A stretch of DNA of 64,000 bases from JAPOXR01 sp965221935 (GCA_965221935.1 CBDCSZ010000036.1:189604-253603); one strand, 5' to 3'; numbered from the stretch's first letter, positions 26,959 through 36,246 are shown. A program made the numbers and translations. The notes: a model not told the origin generated them from the letters alone.

Positions 26959-27893
26959 CGTCGCTCTCCACCCTGCTCTCGGAGTATCTCGACCATCGCC
27001 GCCGTTTCGGGGCCGGCACGGCGTCGGCCAGCGAAACCCTCAAGCCGTTCGTCGCCTTTGCCGACGCCGAGGGCGCCGAACGGATCACGACGGACCTGTT
27101 CCTGCGCTGGAAGGCCGCGTTCGGATCGGCGGGCCCGAACACGTGGGCCATCCGGCTCGGCGCCGTGCGCAGCTTTGCAACCTGGCTGCAAGGCATTGAC
27201 GGACGGCACGAAATTCCGCCCAAAGGGCTGGTTCGGAAGTGCCGCACGCGTCCGCGGCCCTGGATCTGCAGCGAGGCGGAGATCGGGCGGATCGTGGCTG
27301 CGGCGGCTGCGCTGCCCTCGCGGTCCGGACTGCGCGGCGCGACCTGCTCGACCCTGTTCGGCCTGATCGCCGCGACCGGTCTCCGGGTCGGGGAAGCCCT
27401 CGGGCTCGATGACCGGGATGTCGACGCAGTGGATGCCACCCTCTTCGTCCGGCGCGGCAAGAACGGGAGAAGCCGCGTCATTCCTGTCACCCGCTGCGTG
27501 GTCGCGAAGCTGCAGGCATACCAGGGGTTCCGTGACCGGGCCGTCGCCCATGCCGGCAGCGGCGCGCTCTTTCGGGCCGACAGCGGCAGGCGCGCAAGCG
27601 TCAGGAGAGCTCAAGGGAACTTCCTCGAGGTCGTTCAGGCGATCGGCCTGCGCCCACTCCCGCCGGGCCGCGGGCCGCGCATCCACGATCTGCGCCACGC
27701 GATGGCTTCCAGAACGATCCTCGACTGGTTCCGGAAGGGGCGTGACGTGGACGCGGAGATGTACAAGCTGAGCGCATACCTGGGACACGCAATGCCGTCC
27801 GGCACGTGGTGGCACATCGAGGCCGTGCCGGAACTGCTGGCCCTGGCGAGCGAGCGCGGGCTGCGGACCCTCGGGGACGGAGGCGCGTCATGA
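26955..27893 (+). CDS. ritB: RitB tyrosine recombinase, catalytic Tyr apparently replaced
   Basis: 312 residues, start overlapping the ritA stop (ATGA). N-terminal SAM-like core-binding region, then the Arg in AATGLRVGEALGL, the Lys in RRGKNGRSRVIP, the HxxR in RIHDLRHAMASRT and the box II His in SAYLGHAMPSG. Related RitB proteins have T-Y-W-Y before AVPELL; here it reads TWWHIEAVPELL, so both Tyr positions are Trp and His. It is open throughout but probably catalytically dead. Confidence 0.85.
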   Translation: MTSLSTLLSEYLDHRRRFGAGTASASETLKPFVAFADAEGAERITTDLFLRWKAAFGSAGPNTWAIRLGAVRSFATWLQGIDGRHEIPPKGLVRKCRTRPRPWICSEAEIGRIVAAAAALPSRSGLRGATCSTLFGLIAATGLRVGEALGLDDRDVDAVDATLFVRRGKNGRSRVIPVTRCVVAKLQAYQGFRDRAVAHAGSGALFRADSGRRASVRRAQGNFLEVVQAIGLRPLPPGRGPRIHDLRHAMASRTILDWFRKGRDVDAEMYKLSAYLGHAMPSGTWWHIEAVPELLALASERGLRTLGDGGAS

Positions 27894-28834
27894 CCGGAAC
27901 CTTGCCGACGCCGCTGGCGCCGCTCGTGCAGCGGTTCTTCACCAAACGGCTCGCCGGCCAGCTCGGGGCCAGCGCCAACACGATCGCAAGCTGCCGGGAC
28001 AGCTTCCGGCTGCTCGTCAACTTCGCCAAGGCGCAGTGCGGAAAGGCGCCGGAGGACATGGACGTGTCGGACATCGGCATCGACCTGGTCACGGACTTTC
28101 TCGAACACCTCGAGACCGAACGCGGCAACAGTGTCCAGAGCCGCAACTTGCGCCTTGCCGCCATCCGGTCCTTCTTCAGCCATGTCGCCGTCAACGAACC
28201 CCAGGTCCTGCACCATTGCCAGAAGATCCTGCAGCTGCCCGGAAAGCGTCACGACAAGGCCAACGTGACCTGGCTCACGGAGGACGAGATCAAGGCGCTC
28301 GCCGCCCAGACCGGCCTTCGGGTGTCGGAGCTGACCGGCCTCAGGATCGGGGACGTCGAGCTCGGAACCGGCGCCCACGTGCGATGCCGCGGCAAGGGTC
28401 GCAAGGACCGCGCGACGCCTCTGCGGAGCGACACCGTGAAAATCCTCGAAGCCTGGATCGACGAACGGGGCGGTCCGGAGAACGCTCCGCTGTTCCCCAG
28501 CAACCGGCGCGGACCGCTCAGCCGCGACGCGGTCGAGCGCCTGGTCGCCCGGCATTGCCGCACCGCTTCGAAGACCTGCCCGTCGCTCGGGGACAAGAAG
28601 GTCACCCCGCACAGCCTTCGCCACAGTGCAGCAATGGCGCTGCTGCACGACGGCGTCGGATGCACGGTGATCGCCCTCTGGCTCGGCCACGAATCGGCCG
28701 AGACGACGCAGGTTTACCTGCACGCCGACCTCCGGATCAAGGAAAAGGCCATGGAGAGGACCCGCCCGGTCGACGTCAAGCCTGGCCGGTTCAAGCCCGA
28801 CGACACCCTGCTGGCCTTCCCGAAGTCGCTGTGA
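27890..28834 (+). CDS. ritC: RitC tyrosine recombinase, probable short internal deletion
   Basis: 314 residues, start overlapping the ritB stop. The catalytic set is present: Arg in AAQTGLRVSELTGL, Lys in RGKGRKDRAT, HxxR in TPHSLRHSAAMALL, His in LWLGHESAETTQVYLHAD and Tyr in the same segment. Between LTEDEIKAL and AAQTGLR about 20 residues found in relatives seem missing, which may unfold the catalytic domain. Its TGA lies inside the right terminal repeat. Confidence 0.86.
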   Translation: MTGTLPTPLAPLVQRFFTKRLAGQLGASANTIASCRDSFRLLVNFAKAQCGKAPEDMDVSDIGIDLVTDFLEHLETERGNSVQSRNLRLAAIRSFFSHVAVNEPQVLHHCQKILQLPGKRHDKANVTWLTEDEIKALAAQTGLRVSELTGLRIGDVELGTGAHVRCRGKGRKDRATPLRSDTVKILEAWIDERGGPENAPLFPSNRRGPLSRDAVERLVARHCRTASKTCPSLGDKKVTPHSLRHSAAMALLHDGVGCTVIALWLGHESAETTQVYLHADLRIKEKAMERTRPVDVKPGRFKPDDTLLAFPKSL

Positions 28835-28914
28835 TTATGCCGAAAACGACGGCAGAAAGGAAAGGAAAATCAAATCCTTGGGCCGCGAACACGGCATAAT
28901 CCGGTTGTCGGCAT
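28822..28914 (-). repeat. RIT right terminal inverted repeat (93 bp)
   Basis: Perfect reverse complement of 25441-25533. It contains the last codons and stop of ritC (28832-28834). The IS110 coding sequence resumes directly after 28914. Confidence 0.95.
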
Positions 28915-30481
28915 TACGCCCGCGACAGCGGGAACATGAAGGGCGGGCGCCGCGTCAGCGGCGGACGGAGGAGCAATGGCATTTCCTTAACGATTCGGCG
29001 TCATTTCCTTAAGGGGGCGCGCCATTTCCGGAGCGGCTTCGCCCCTTTTCCGGCAAGGTTCGGTTTCAGGTCACGCGGTCTGGTGTCGTCTCCGCTGCCA
29101 CTTTCCGACGGGTTTTTGGGACCGGCGCGGGAATGACCGTCCCGGCCGCAGCCGCGCCCGGGCCGCAAGGACCGAGGTCGCCACGCGGCTCACGGCGTCG
29201 GCCAGCGCCGACGTCTGCGTCAGGATCAGCTCGTCGAGGCTGCCGGCCAGCATGGCGAGGGCGTTTGTGAAGTTCGTCCGCATCTTCGGCAGATCGCCTT
29301 CGTGCGCGTCGTCCAGCGCGGCGTCTCCGCGGTTCGTGAACAGGCGCGCCATGGCGATCAGGTTGAAGTGGGCGCAGAGCTCCTGGCGGACGCCGCGCTC
29401 GCTTCTGCCGTGGAACTCCTCCACCGCGGGGGTTGTCTTGGATATCTTGAACAGCTCCTCGATTCCCCACCGTCCGTGATAGAGTTCCGAGAGGTCCTTC
29501 AGGCTGTGGCGCTCCGTATCGGCGAGGGTCGTGGCGAGCACACAGCGGCTTTCTCCGATGTCGTATCGGACCAGGCGCAGGACAATCGGGGAGGCCGGCT
29601 CCGGGATGCCTGCGGCCTTCAGCCTGCGCAGGGCGTTTTTGCCCGGGGTGATCCTGACGAGGGCGTCGTCGCGGTCCCCGTCGCGGAACCTGTCGAACCC
29701 GGCTGCGGAGTTGCGCTGGATGCGGAACACCGGGTGCAGTCCCCGCGCCGTCATGTCGCGGAGCAGGACGTGAGGGTGAAGTCGGCCGGCATGCGGCTGT
29801 CGAGGCGGTAAAGACAGGACAGCAGGCCCTGCGGATAGTGGGCGCCGCCGCCCGGGAGCGGGTATCCGGCCTCGGCGAGCGGCCGCGGCAGGTTGATCTT
29901 GGAGCCGTCGACGGCGAAGGTCCGGTGCCCGTTCCAGTCCGGTCCGCGCGTGTCGTGGGCGAGGATCTCGCGGTGCAGCTCGCGGAACACGTCCTCGTGC
30001 ACGCGGGCCCGGGCCTTGGCGATCGAGGAGATGGCCACCGGCTCCGGCTGCGGCAGCGCGACGCCGAGGCGGCGGCACTGGTCCCACAGCTCCGCGGTCA
30101 CGGTTGTGTAGCCTTTCCGGCCGCGCGACAGTGCCAGGCGGAACACGAAAAGCATAATAATCAGGGTGTTAAGCGTCCGCCGCCTTTTCATCCATGTCTC
30201 GTCGCGGCGCGCGGCGATGGCGGCGGCCGCGTCGGCGATCCGGGACCACATCGCGGCGAAGCCGTGGTCAAAGGCGGCGGGAGAGCGGCGTTTCGGCCGC
30301 GGCCCGGGTGTCGTCTCCCCCTTGAGGACCGCGCGGAACTCCGGGTCCAGCGGCCGGACCAGAATCTCCTTGGCCGGCTTGGCGCCGCGCCCGCTGCGCT
30401 TTCCGGCCGTCATGCCGATCTGCTGCCAGTTGGCGGCCTTGTGGCAGGCGCCGTCGAAGCGGGTCGGATCGATGAAGGTCT

Positions 30482-30719
30482 CGCAGAGGACCGGGCGGCA
30501 GCCGTGGTTCGCCTCCCAGCGTTCCGCAAGCCCGCGCAGCGCCAGCGCCAGCGCCTTCGACGCCAGATTGTCGACGCGGACCCACGGCAGCACGAGAAAG
30601 CGCAGAGGACCGGGCGGCAGCCGTGGTTCGCCTCCCAGCGTTCCGCAAGGCCGCGCAGGGCCAGCGCCAGCGCCTTCGACGCCAGATTGTCGACGCGGAC
30701 CCGCGGCAGCACGAGAAAG
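30482..30719 (-). repeat. 119-bp tandem duplication inside transposase copy a
   Basis: The unit starting CGCAGAGGACCGGGCGGCAG at 30482 recurs at 30601 with about three mismatches. Since 119 is not a multiple of three, the duplication shifts the DUF4338 reading frame. The corresponding region of copy c (near 60910-61027) has a single unit. Confidence 0.9.
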
Positions 30720-31258
30720 CGGCTGTTCGACACCGCAAGGTGCAGGCGGCGGCCGCGGTCAGCCTCGCTCCAGCCGATCCATTCGTCCCTCGCCGGCAGC
30801 TCCCGCGCCGCCGCCTCGAACAGCAGAACGGCCAGCGGCCGCCCGCTCCGGTCGCGGACGAACCAGCGGATGTGCGGGCCGAAGGGCCGCGGACAGCCGA
30901 GATAATGACAGCGGTCCACGAGCGCTTTCCACAGGGCGGCGTCCTCCGGCGACGCCGCCTCCTCCAGGGCCAGGGGCTCCAGGGCCGCGAGACCGCAGGC
31001 GATCTCCGGCTGCGGGTCGGACGCCCGCACATGGACAATCGGCCCGGGCGGCTGTTTCGCGGCCGTGCCGCGCTTCTCCGGCAGGGTCAGGATCCCGCAC
31101 TCCTCAAGGCGCTCGAGAACACGCAGGCACGCCGAGACGCGGTATTCACCTTTCGGCGTTGTCCAGCCCAAGTGCTCGCAGATGGTCTTCGACAGGGGGC
31201 TTATATACTTGCCTGAAATCCAAATGATTCCTATAAAAGAATCAGGAGGTTAAAGGTC

Positions 31259-32209
31259 ATGGTAAAATCAGCACCCGGCAAGCACTACCGCGAAGGCATC
31301 AGCATCATCGAGCTGACCGACATGTTTCCGACGGAGCAATCGGCAACGGAATGGTTCGAAAGCCTGATCTGGCCGAATGCCCGGCACTGTCCGCGTTGCG
31401 GTTGCACCGAAACTTCGATCGCCGCGAAAACGTCCGGCCTGCCCTACTACTGCCAGGGTTGTCAGCAAGCATTTTCCGTGCGGATCGGGACGGCCCTGGA
31501 GCGATCCAAGGTTCCGTTGCGCAAGTGGGTCTTTGCCATTTACCTCGAAATGACCAGCCTGAAAGGCGTGTCCTCGATGAAACTGCATCGGGATATCAAG
31601 GTGACGCAAAAGACGGCTTGGTTCATGCTGCACCGCATCCGGGAAGCGTGGTCGGGCGAATGTGCCGACGTTCCATTCGCTGGCCCGGTCGAGGTTGACG
31701 AAACCTACATGGGCGGCAAACGCAAGAACATGAGCAACGCCAGGCGCGAGGAACTGGCTGACACCGGGCGCGGCGCGGTCGGGAAAACCGCCGTTGTCGG
31801 CGCGAAGGATCGTGAGAGCAACCAGGTTGCCGCCAAGGTGATCGAATCAACCGATGCGCCGACCTTGCAAGGCTTCGTTGCAGACCATGCTGAGCCGGAT
31901 GCCAAGGTCTACACCGACGATGCCAAGGCGTATCGGGGAATGCCGTTCGATCATGAAGCGGTCAAGCATTCGGTCGGCGAATATGTCCGGGAACAAGCCC
32001 ACACGAACGGCATGGAATCGTTCTGGTCGATGCTGAAGCGCGGGTATATCGGCGTCTATCATCACATGAGCGCGAAGCATTTGCATCGCTATGTGAATGA
32101 GTTTGCCGGACGCCACAACGTGAGGGAGGAAGATACGCTGAAACAGATGGAAGCTGTTGTTGTCCGCATGGTCGGAAAGAGGATCATGTATCGGGACTTG
32201 GTATCGTGA
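31259..32209 (+). CDS. IS1595-family transposase (ISXO2-like)
   Basis: 316 residues. An N-terminal zinc ribbon (CPRCGCTETSI...YYCQGCQQAFSV) is followed by the helix-rich DNA-binding part and a DDE/N core: GPVEVDETYMGGKRKNM (Asp/Glu), AKVYTDDAKAYRGM (Asp), ESFWSMLKRGYIGVYHHMS (terminal acidic motif) and LHRYVNEFAGRHN. Full-length and apparently intact. AGGAGG lies upstream of the ATG. Confidence 0.95.
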   Translation: MVKSAPGKHYREGISIIELTDMFPTEQSATEWFESLIWPNARHCPRCGCTETSIAAKTSGLPYYCQGCQQAFSVRIGTALERSKVPLRKWVFAIYLEMTSLKGVSSMKLHRDIKVTQKTAWFMLHRIREAWSGECADVPFAGPVEVDETYMGGKRKNMSNARREELADTGRGAVGKTAVVGAKDRESNQVAAKVIESTDAPTLQGFVADHAEPDAKVYTDDAKAYRGMPFDHEAVKHSVGEYVREQAHTNGMESFWSMLKRGYIGVYHHMSAKHLHRYVNEFAGRHNVREEDTLKQMEAVVVRMVGKRIMYRDLVS

Positions 32210-32523
32210 GTGCCGCCGAAGATTTGGCGGTAGACCTCGATGGACAGACTTTTGGGACAATCCTCGCCGATCCTCCTTGGCGATTTGCGCATCGAACCGG
32301 AAAGGTCGCGCCGGAACATCGTCGGCCAGGGCAATATGAAACGCTGGGCTTTGAAGAGATCGCCGCGGACTGGGCAAGGAAATTCGTCGCTGACAAGTTC
32401 GGCGCAGCGACGACACATTGGGCCAAGCTACAAAGCCGAATAGAGCGTGGTGTTGGCAGCCCGTGCCCGCTGCTACTGGTCGGCGTTCCTGCAACCGAGG
32501 TGGGCAAGGAGAAGCTGGAATGA
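32206..32523 (+). pseudogene. MT-A70-type DNA adenine methyltransferase, truncated passenger
   Basis: Start overlaps the transposase stop. The 105-residue reading begins SAAEDLAVDLDGQTFGTILADPPWRFAHRTG, with the DPPW catalytic motif of MT-A70 N6-adenine methyltransferases, then YETLGFEEIAAD. It then passes through an apparent deletion into a shortened C-terminal part (LLLVGVPATEVGKEKLE). MT-A70 proteins are normally over 180 residues, so the SAM-binding half is lost. Methyltransferases are known passengers of IS1595-type elements. Confidence 0.75.
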
Positions 32524-32684
32524 TCGAGGATAACGAAAGAAAACCGATCGAGGTACTGAACCCTGCGTACAGGGGCGCGACCCCGAAGGACGTAGGCCGC
32601 GCCCTGTTGCGCAGAGTGGAAAATCGCCAGGAAGACGACCGCGAGAAACCCACGCCAGACGGTGAATTTCAATCAAGTATATAA
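32520..32684 (+). CDS. Small passenger protein of IS1595 element
   Basis: 54 residues (MIEDNERKPIEVLNPAYRGA...ALLRRVENRQEDDREKPTPD), charged and without a recognised domain. It overlaps the methyltransferase remnant by ATGA, so it belongs to the same transcript, and it ends five bases inside the right terminus of the element. Function unknown. Confidence 0.6.
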   Translation: MIEDNERKPIEVLNPAYRGATPKDVGRALLRRVENRQEDDREKPTPDGEFQSSI

Positions 32685-33390
32685 TCCCCTTCGACAGCTC
32701 GTTGCGGCTGTCGTTCGGGAGCATCGCGACGGTCTCTGCGATGTCGGCGATCTGGCGCCGTGTGAAACGCCGGCCGAAAAAAGTGGTGGACTTGAGGGCC
32801 TCGATTCGCGGGTCCATGGCTGCGCTCCCGGCGGGACAGTCTGATTCGCGCCTAACATGCAGCGGCGGTGTAGCCGTGTCAACCCCGGAAGCCGGAAAAA
32901 AGGAGCGGACGGAAAAAGAGCGTGGAATCAGATGACTGCCGCCGCGGACAGAACGGCGTCAAAATCATGCCGGCCTAATGAAATGCCATTGGACGGAGGA
33001 GGCCGAGGGACGTCCTCTACATGGCCGCGATGTCGGCAACCCTGTTCAATCCCGACATGAAGGAGATGTGCGGCCGGCTCAAGGAAAGGGGAAAGCCCCA
33101 CAAAGTCGCGGTGACCGCGGTCATGCGCAAGCTGATCGTGACCGCGAACGCCCTTCTCCGCGACCGGCGCATGTGGGAGGACCGGACCGAGGCCGCCGCC
33201 GGCTGACGCCCGCGCGGGCCGCGTCCCGCGGCCGTCCGCCGGGCCCGGAACGAATCAAATGCGCCGGTCACGTCACCGCGGCCGGCCTGCTTTGGCATGC
33301 CCGCATGGCGACCGCCTGTGGACAGGGATGTGGAAAACCCGGATCGGAATCACTGAAAACCGCCGAAAAAGTCTGGATCCGGGCTTGACT

Positions 33391-33564
33391 TCAAACATGG
33401 ATGCTCATGGCACCGGTGATATCCATATGTTTTTTGCGTCCGGCCTCATCCGAGCCGGCCAAAGCGACGATCTCGGCACCTTCCACGCCCACAAAGGCCT
33501 GGTCCAGCCAATGACCATAATCCCCATTGCCGGTCTCACCGATAATGGCCACGCGCTTGCTCAT
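33391..33564 (-). pseudogene. Gfo/Idh/MocA-type oxidoreductase, N-terminal stub
   Basis: 57 residues from ATG 33564: MSKRVAIIGETGNGDYGHWL followed by VEGAEIVALAGSDEAGRKK. This is the NAD(P)-binding N-terminus of a Gfo/Idh/MocA dehydrogenase. The rest is missing at the border with the IS110 region. It follows the dppC-like gene by 16 bases on the same strand, so the transporter operon once included a dehydrogenase. Confidence 0.7.
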
Positions 33565-33580
33565 GTGTCTTCACTGAAAA

Positions 33581-34515
33581 TCATTTGGCTCTCTTTTTTC
33601 GGGACCCGCCATAGCGCCCTGCGGCGCCCCGCAGCCGGGGGTCGAGCAAATCCCTGAGGGCGTCGCCGAAAATGTTGAGGCCGTAGACGACAATCATCAG
33701 GGCAAGACCAGGCCAGACGGACATCAAAGGAGACAGGAACATGTAAGAGCGTCCGGAGCCGCTGAGCATCCCTCCCCAGGTGGGATCCGGTGGTGGGATG
33801 CCCAAACCCAGGAAGCTGAGGGCGGCTTCCCCTAAAATCATGCCCGGCACAGTTGCCGAAAATATCATGATGACGGTCGGCATGATATTGGGCATGATAT
33901 GCCGGGTCATGATTTCCGCGGTCGGACTGCCGATCGCCACCGCCGCCTCCACATACATATTCTCCCGAATGGCGATGACGGCGCTTCTCATGACCCTTGA
34001 AACGCCGATGCCCTGCACCAGCCCCATCGCGATAATCAGCTGCCACATCCCCGGCCCCACGATAGAGACCGCAAACAAGAAAATGATGAACGGGGGAAAG
34101 CAGATCCAGCCGTCCACAAACCGCTGCGCCACCAAATCGAACTTGCCGCCGAAAAACCCGGAAGGGACCCCTATCAGCAAGGCAACCAGCATCGCCAGAG
34201 CAGTCGCCCCTAAACCGACAATCATCGAGTTGCGGGCCCCAAAGACAATGCGGCTGAAAATGTCCCGCCCCAGGTTGTCCGCCCCGAGGAAATACTTGAA
34301 TGAGGGGGATGCAGGTAATCTCTCGGGTGAATGTCGTTCACCCCATAAGGCGCCAGCCAATCGGCAAAAATTCCAGTGAAAAGAAAGAGCAGCACGATCA
34401 TCCCGCCAATAAGACCCAGGGGCTGCTCCCTGACCAGCCTGGTCAAAAACACCGCCAGCCTGGCGCGCCGCCTGGGCTCACTGATTTCAGGCGGCATTTC
34501 CAGCGTTTCCTTCAT
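33581..34515 (-). pseudogene. DppC-like ABC transporter permease, single frameshift
   Basis: The first part (34515 to ~34310) has the OppC_N transmembrane helix (PLGLIGGMIVLLFLFTGIFA). The second (34320-33581) has FLGADNLGRDIFSRIVFGAR, GLGATALAMLVALLIGVPSG and the EAA-type loop PTAEIMTRHIMPNIMPTVIM, ending DPRLRGAAGRYGG. They overlap in different frames near a GGGGG run at 34307-34311. One indel separates it from a complete ~290-residue permease. It could be a true mutation or a homopolymer sequencing error. Partner of dppB directly upstream. Confidence 0.88.
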
Positions 34516-34656
34516 ATGAAGGTTTCTCCTGGTCTATCATTCCACATCGGCCGCTTCCATGTCGCTTTGGTGCACTGACGGTCCCCTCGGGGAATATCTC
34601 GAAAATCCCCTTTCGAGAGGGCTCCCGAAGGGTGGGGCGGGTAATGAATAACCCCC

Positions 34657-35637
34657 TTATCCATACCGAATCCTGGGGTCCAGAAGGGCGTAGGTCAAGT
34701 CAATCACTAGATTGGCCAGCATTATAATGATTGCGGCAAACATCGTTATTCCGGAGACTACGGGATAGTCTCGATCATTAATGGCCTGAATCAATAAATG
34801 ACCCAGGCCGGGCAAGCCGAATATCCTCTCTATGATAATGGTACCCCCAATCACCCACGGTAACATATATCCGATTACGGTGATCACCGGAATGAGGGCG
34901 TTGGGAAGCGCATGCCGGAGGATGACCACCTTCTCCTTGTTCCCCTTTGACCAACCTGTCCTGATGTAATCTTGCCTGAGGATTTCCAGCATCATGGTTC
35001 GGGTCATCCTCATGACCAACCCCGACATCAGCATGCCCAAAACAAGAGAGGGCACGATGAACTGCCCCAGGTTTTTAAGCGGGTCCTCAGTGAAACTGGT
35101 ATACTCAATCGGCGGAGACCACCCCCACCAAAGCGAGGGGAAGACGATTACCAGCGTCCCCAGCCAGAAGTCGGGCATCGCGATAGCAAACATAGAAAAG
35201 CTGCGCGCGGTGTAGTCCCCCATAGTGTTCTGCCGTATCGCTGAATAGATCCCGATGGGGAGGGCTATCAGGACGGCTATTGTCAAACTCATGAAAGCAA
35301 GCTCAAAGGTTATTGGTAATCGCTTGAGGACTATCCCAGTCACCGGGAGCTGGCTCCATAGGGATAATCCAAGGCTGCCTTGAAAAAGTCCGGAAAAAGA
35401 GCCATGGTGGTCCGGAATCACTCCTAACCAACGCCCGTATTGCACAGGGATCGACGCATCCAGTCCTAAGCGTTTTCTTATAATCTCTTTGGTCATTTCT
35501 GGCATGTTTCCAAGCCCAGATGACATCTCGGACACTACATCGCCGGGAATTAAGCGAATGGCAAAGAACACGATGAGACTCACTACGAATATAGTGGGTA
35601 TAATCAGGAGTACTCTCCTGATTATGTAGGCTTGCAT
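34657..35637 (-). CDS. DppB-like ABC transporter permease
   Basis: Start at ATG 35637 (MQAYIIRRVLLIIPTIFVVS) with an AAGGGG ribosome-binding site. About 326 residues and six predicted helices. RLIPGDVV follows the first helix, ITFELAFMSLTIAVLIALPI begins the core and GWSKGNKEKVVILRHALPNALIPV contains the ATPase-contacting EAA loop. It forms the inner-membrane channel of a peptide/nickel/opine importer with the dppC-like gene. The gene is intact, although its operon partners are damaged. Confidence 0.92.
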   Translation of the reverse strand: MQAYIIRRVLLIIPTIFVVSLIVFFAIRLIPGDVVSEMSSGLGNMPEMTKEIIRKRLGLDASIPVQYGRWLGVIPDHHGSFSGLFQGSLGLSLWSQLPVTGIVLKRLPITFELAFMSLTIAVLIALPIGIYSAIRQNTMGDYTARSFSMFAIAMPDFWLGTLVIVFPSLWWGWSPPIEYTSFTEDPLKNLGQFIVPSLVLGMLMSGLVMRMTRTMMLEILRQDYIRTGWSKGNKEKVVILRHALPNALIPVITVIGYMLPWVIGGTIIIERIFGLPGLGHLLIQAINDRDYPVVSGITMFAAIIIMLANLVIDLTYALLDPRIRYG

Positions 35638-35656
35638 TTTGTATCCCCTTGTTTCT

Positions 35657-35938
35657 CTACCCTTGACACCCCGATTGCTCCAGAATTTTCTCGCCTGTTT
35701 CCTTTGCCTTCTTTCGTTCGCCCTGGGTTGTGTTAGCCTGGATACGGAACAGATAAACATTGACCAGGTCCAGGTCCTCGCGGGCGTTGACTTTTACGGC
35801 ACCCGCCAGCTTTTCCATCAGGTCAAAACGGCCGCAGACCCTTGATATCTCCGTGGCTTCCTCATGCAGGGACAAGGCCAGGGAGTATTGCCGTTTCCAG
35901 GCCGCGACTCCTTTAAGGTCCAGGCCCACGTCAAACAA
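35657..35938 (-). pseudogene. Possible TPR-like protein remnant
   Basis: About 90 helical residues (LALSLHEEATEISRVCGRFD, EDLDLVNVYLFRIQANTTQG) have the spacing of tetratricopeptide helices and end 20 bases before dppB. The upstream part continues in another frame with stops. I cannot name it; it may be the tail of a decayed repeat protein. Confidence 0.35.
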
Positions 35939-36246
35939 AGCGCAGGGCTTGTTCGAAAGCCGAAGCCGCTCTGGCCTGACGGCCGGCTTTCACGATTGCA
36001 GGCCGCCAGGCTCAAGAGTTTCTTGGTTTCTTCCGGTTTCTTTCCAGAGTGCAGGCTGGGTCGTTTGCAGCAGTGTTCCGTCCTCCCCAAACAGGCCATT
36101 TGGCGCGACCAAATGTACGGAGGCTTCGACATTGTGTCAACATGTGCCGAAATGCCTTGCTTTTAAGCATATCATATCATCGCAGAAGGTCCGTCAAAAG
36201 GCGTTGATGGTGTCATCGGCGGCGTGGTAGAAGGAGGACGCAGGTC

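Larger units (their letters stand above)
25441..28914 (+). mobile_element. RIT (recombinase-in-trio) element
   Basis: Three overlapping tyrosine recombinase genes in tandem are enclosed by perfect 93-bp inverted repeats (25441-25533 and 28822-28914). This is the defining layout of RIT elements. It interrupts an IS110 gene, and CGCCCG occurs on both sides, a likely short target duplication. The third gene runs into the right repeat. RitA and RitB carry lesions described below, so this copy is probably immobile. Confidence 0.93.
31196..32689 (+). mobile_element. IS1595-family element with passenger genes
   Basis: 1494 bp. The ends are GGGGCTTATATACTTG (31196) and the complement of GGGGATTATATACTTG (to 32689). 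An 8-bp duplication TTCGACAG at 31188-31195 and 32690-32697 matches the family habit. It carries a transposase, a truncated MT-A70 methyltransferase gene and a small ORF, each overlapping the next by a few bases. It interrupts transposon copy a. Confidence 0.93.
29071..32817 (-). pseudogene. DUF4338 (DruA-like)-IS4-type transposase fusion, copy a, inactivated
   Basis: From ATG 32817 the frame matches copy c (MDPRIEALKSTTFFGRRFTR). After 43 residues it is split by IS1595, then resumes at 31187 with the DUF4338 region (ASDPQPEIACGLAALEPLAL, CHYLGCPRPFGPHIRWFV, NSRFLVLPRVRVDNLASKAL). A 119-bp tandem duplication (30482-30719) shifts the frame. Later the transposase first Asp (TFAVDGSKINLPR) is present. 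About 97 bp are deleted near 29766, removing the second Asp segment (VVVFDRGYFS) and shifting the frame again. Three independent lesions make it dead. Confidence 0.9.
28974..32991 (-). mobile_element. DUF4338/DDE fusion transposon, copy a (carries IS1595)
   Basis: Ends: CAATGGCATTTCCTTA at 28974 and the complement of CAATGGCATTTCATTA ending at 32991. The 10-bp target GACGGAGGAG is duplicated at 28964-28973 and 32992-33001. Without the IS1595 insertion (31196-32689 plus 8 bp) it is ~2.5 kb, matching copy c at 59306. It lies within the IS110 gene next to the RIT element. Confidence 0.9.
25234..33206 (+). pseudogene. IS110-family transposase gene in pieces (host of nested insertions)
   Basis: Three colinear pieces rebuild the C-terminal half of an IS110 transposase. 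25234-25440 reads ILTSAPGIGPVTAAS and AALIGVAPFAR, with an in-frame TAG at about 25297. 28915-28973 reads ARDSGNMKGGRRVSGGR. 32992-33206 reads RDVLYMAAMSATLFNPDMKE, GKPHKVAVTAVMRKLIVTAN and ends at TGA. The gaps are exactly the RIT element and the DUF4338 transposon. The N-terminal DEDD domain is absent. Confidence 0.85.

Noticed and set aside
25441..28914. Interpretation as an ordinary composite transposon with integron-like integrases
   Set aside because: Three adjacent, overlapping tyrosine recombinases inside long perfect inverted repeats fit a RIT element; no attC sites or cassette array were seen.
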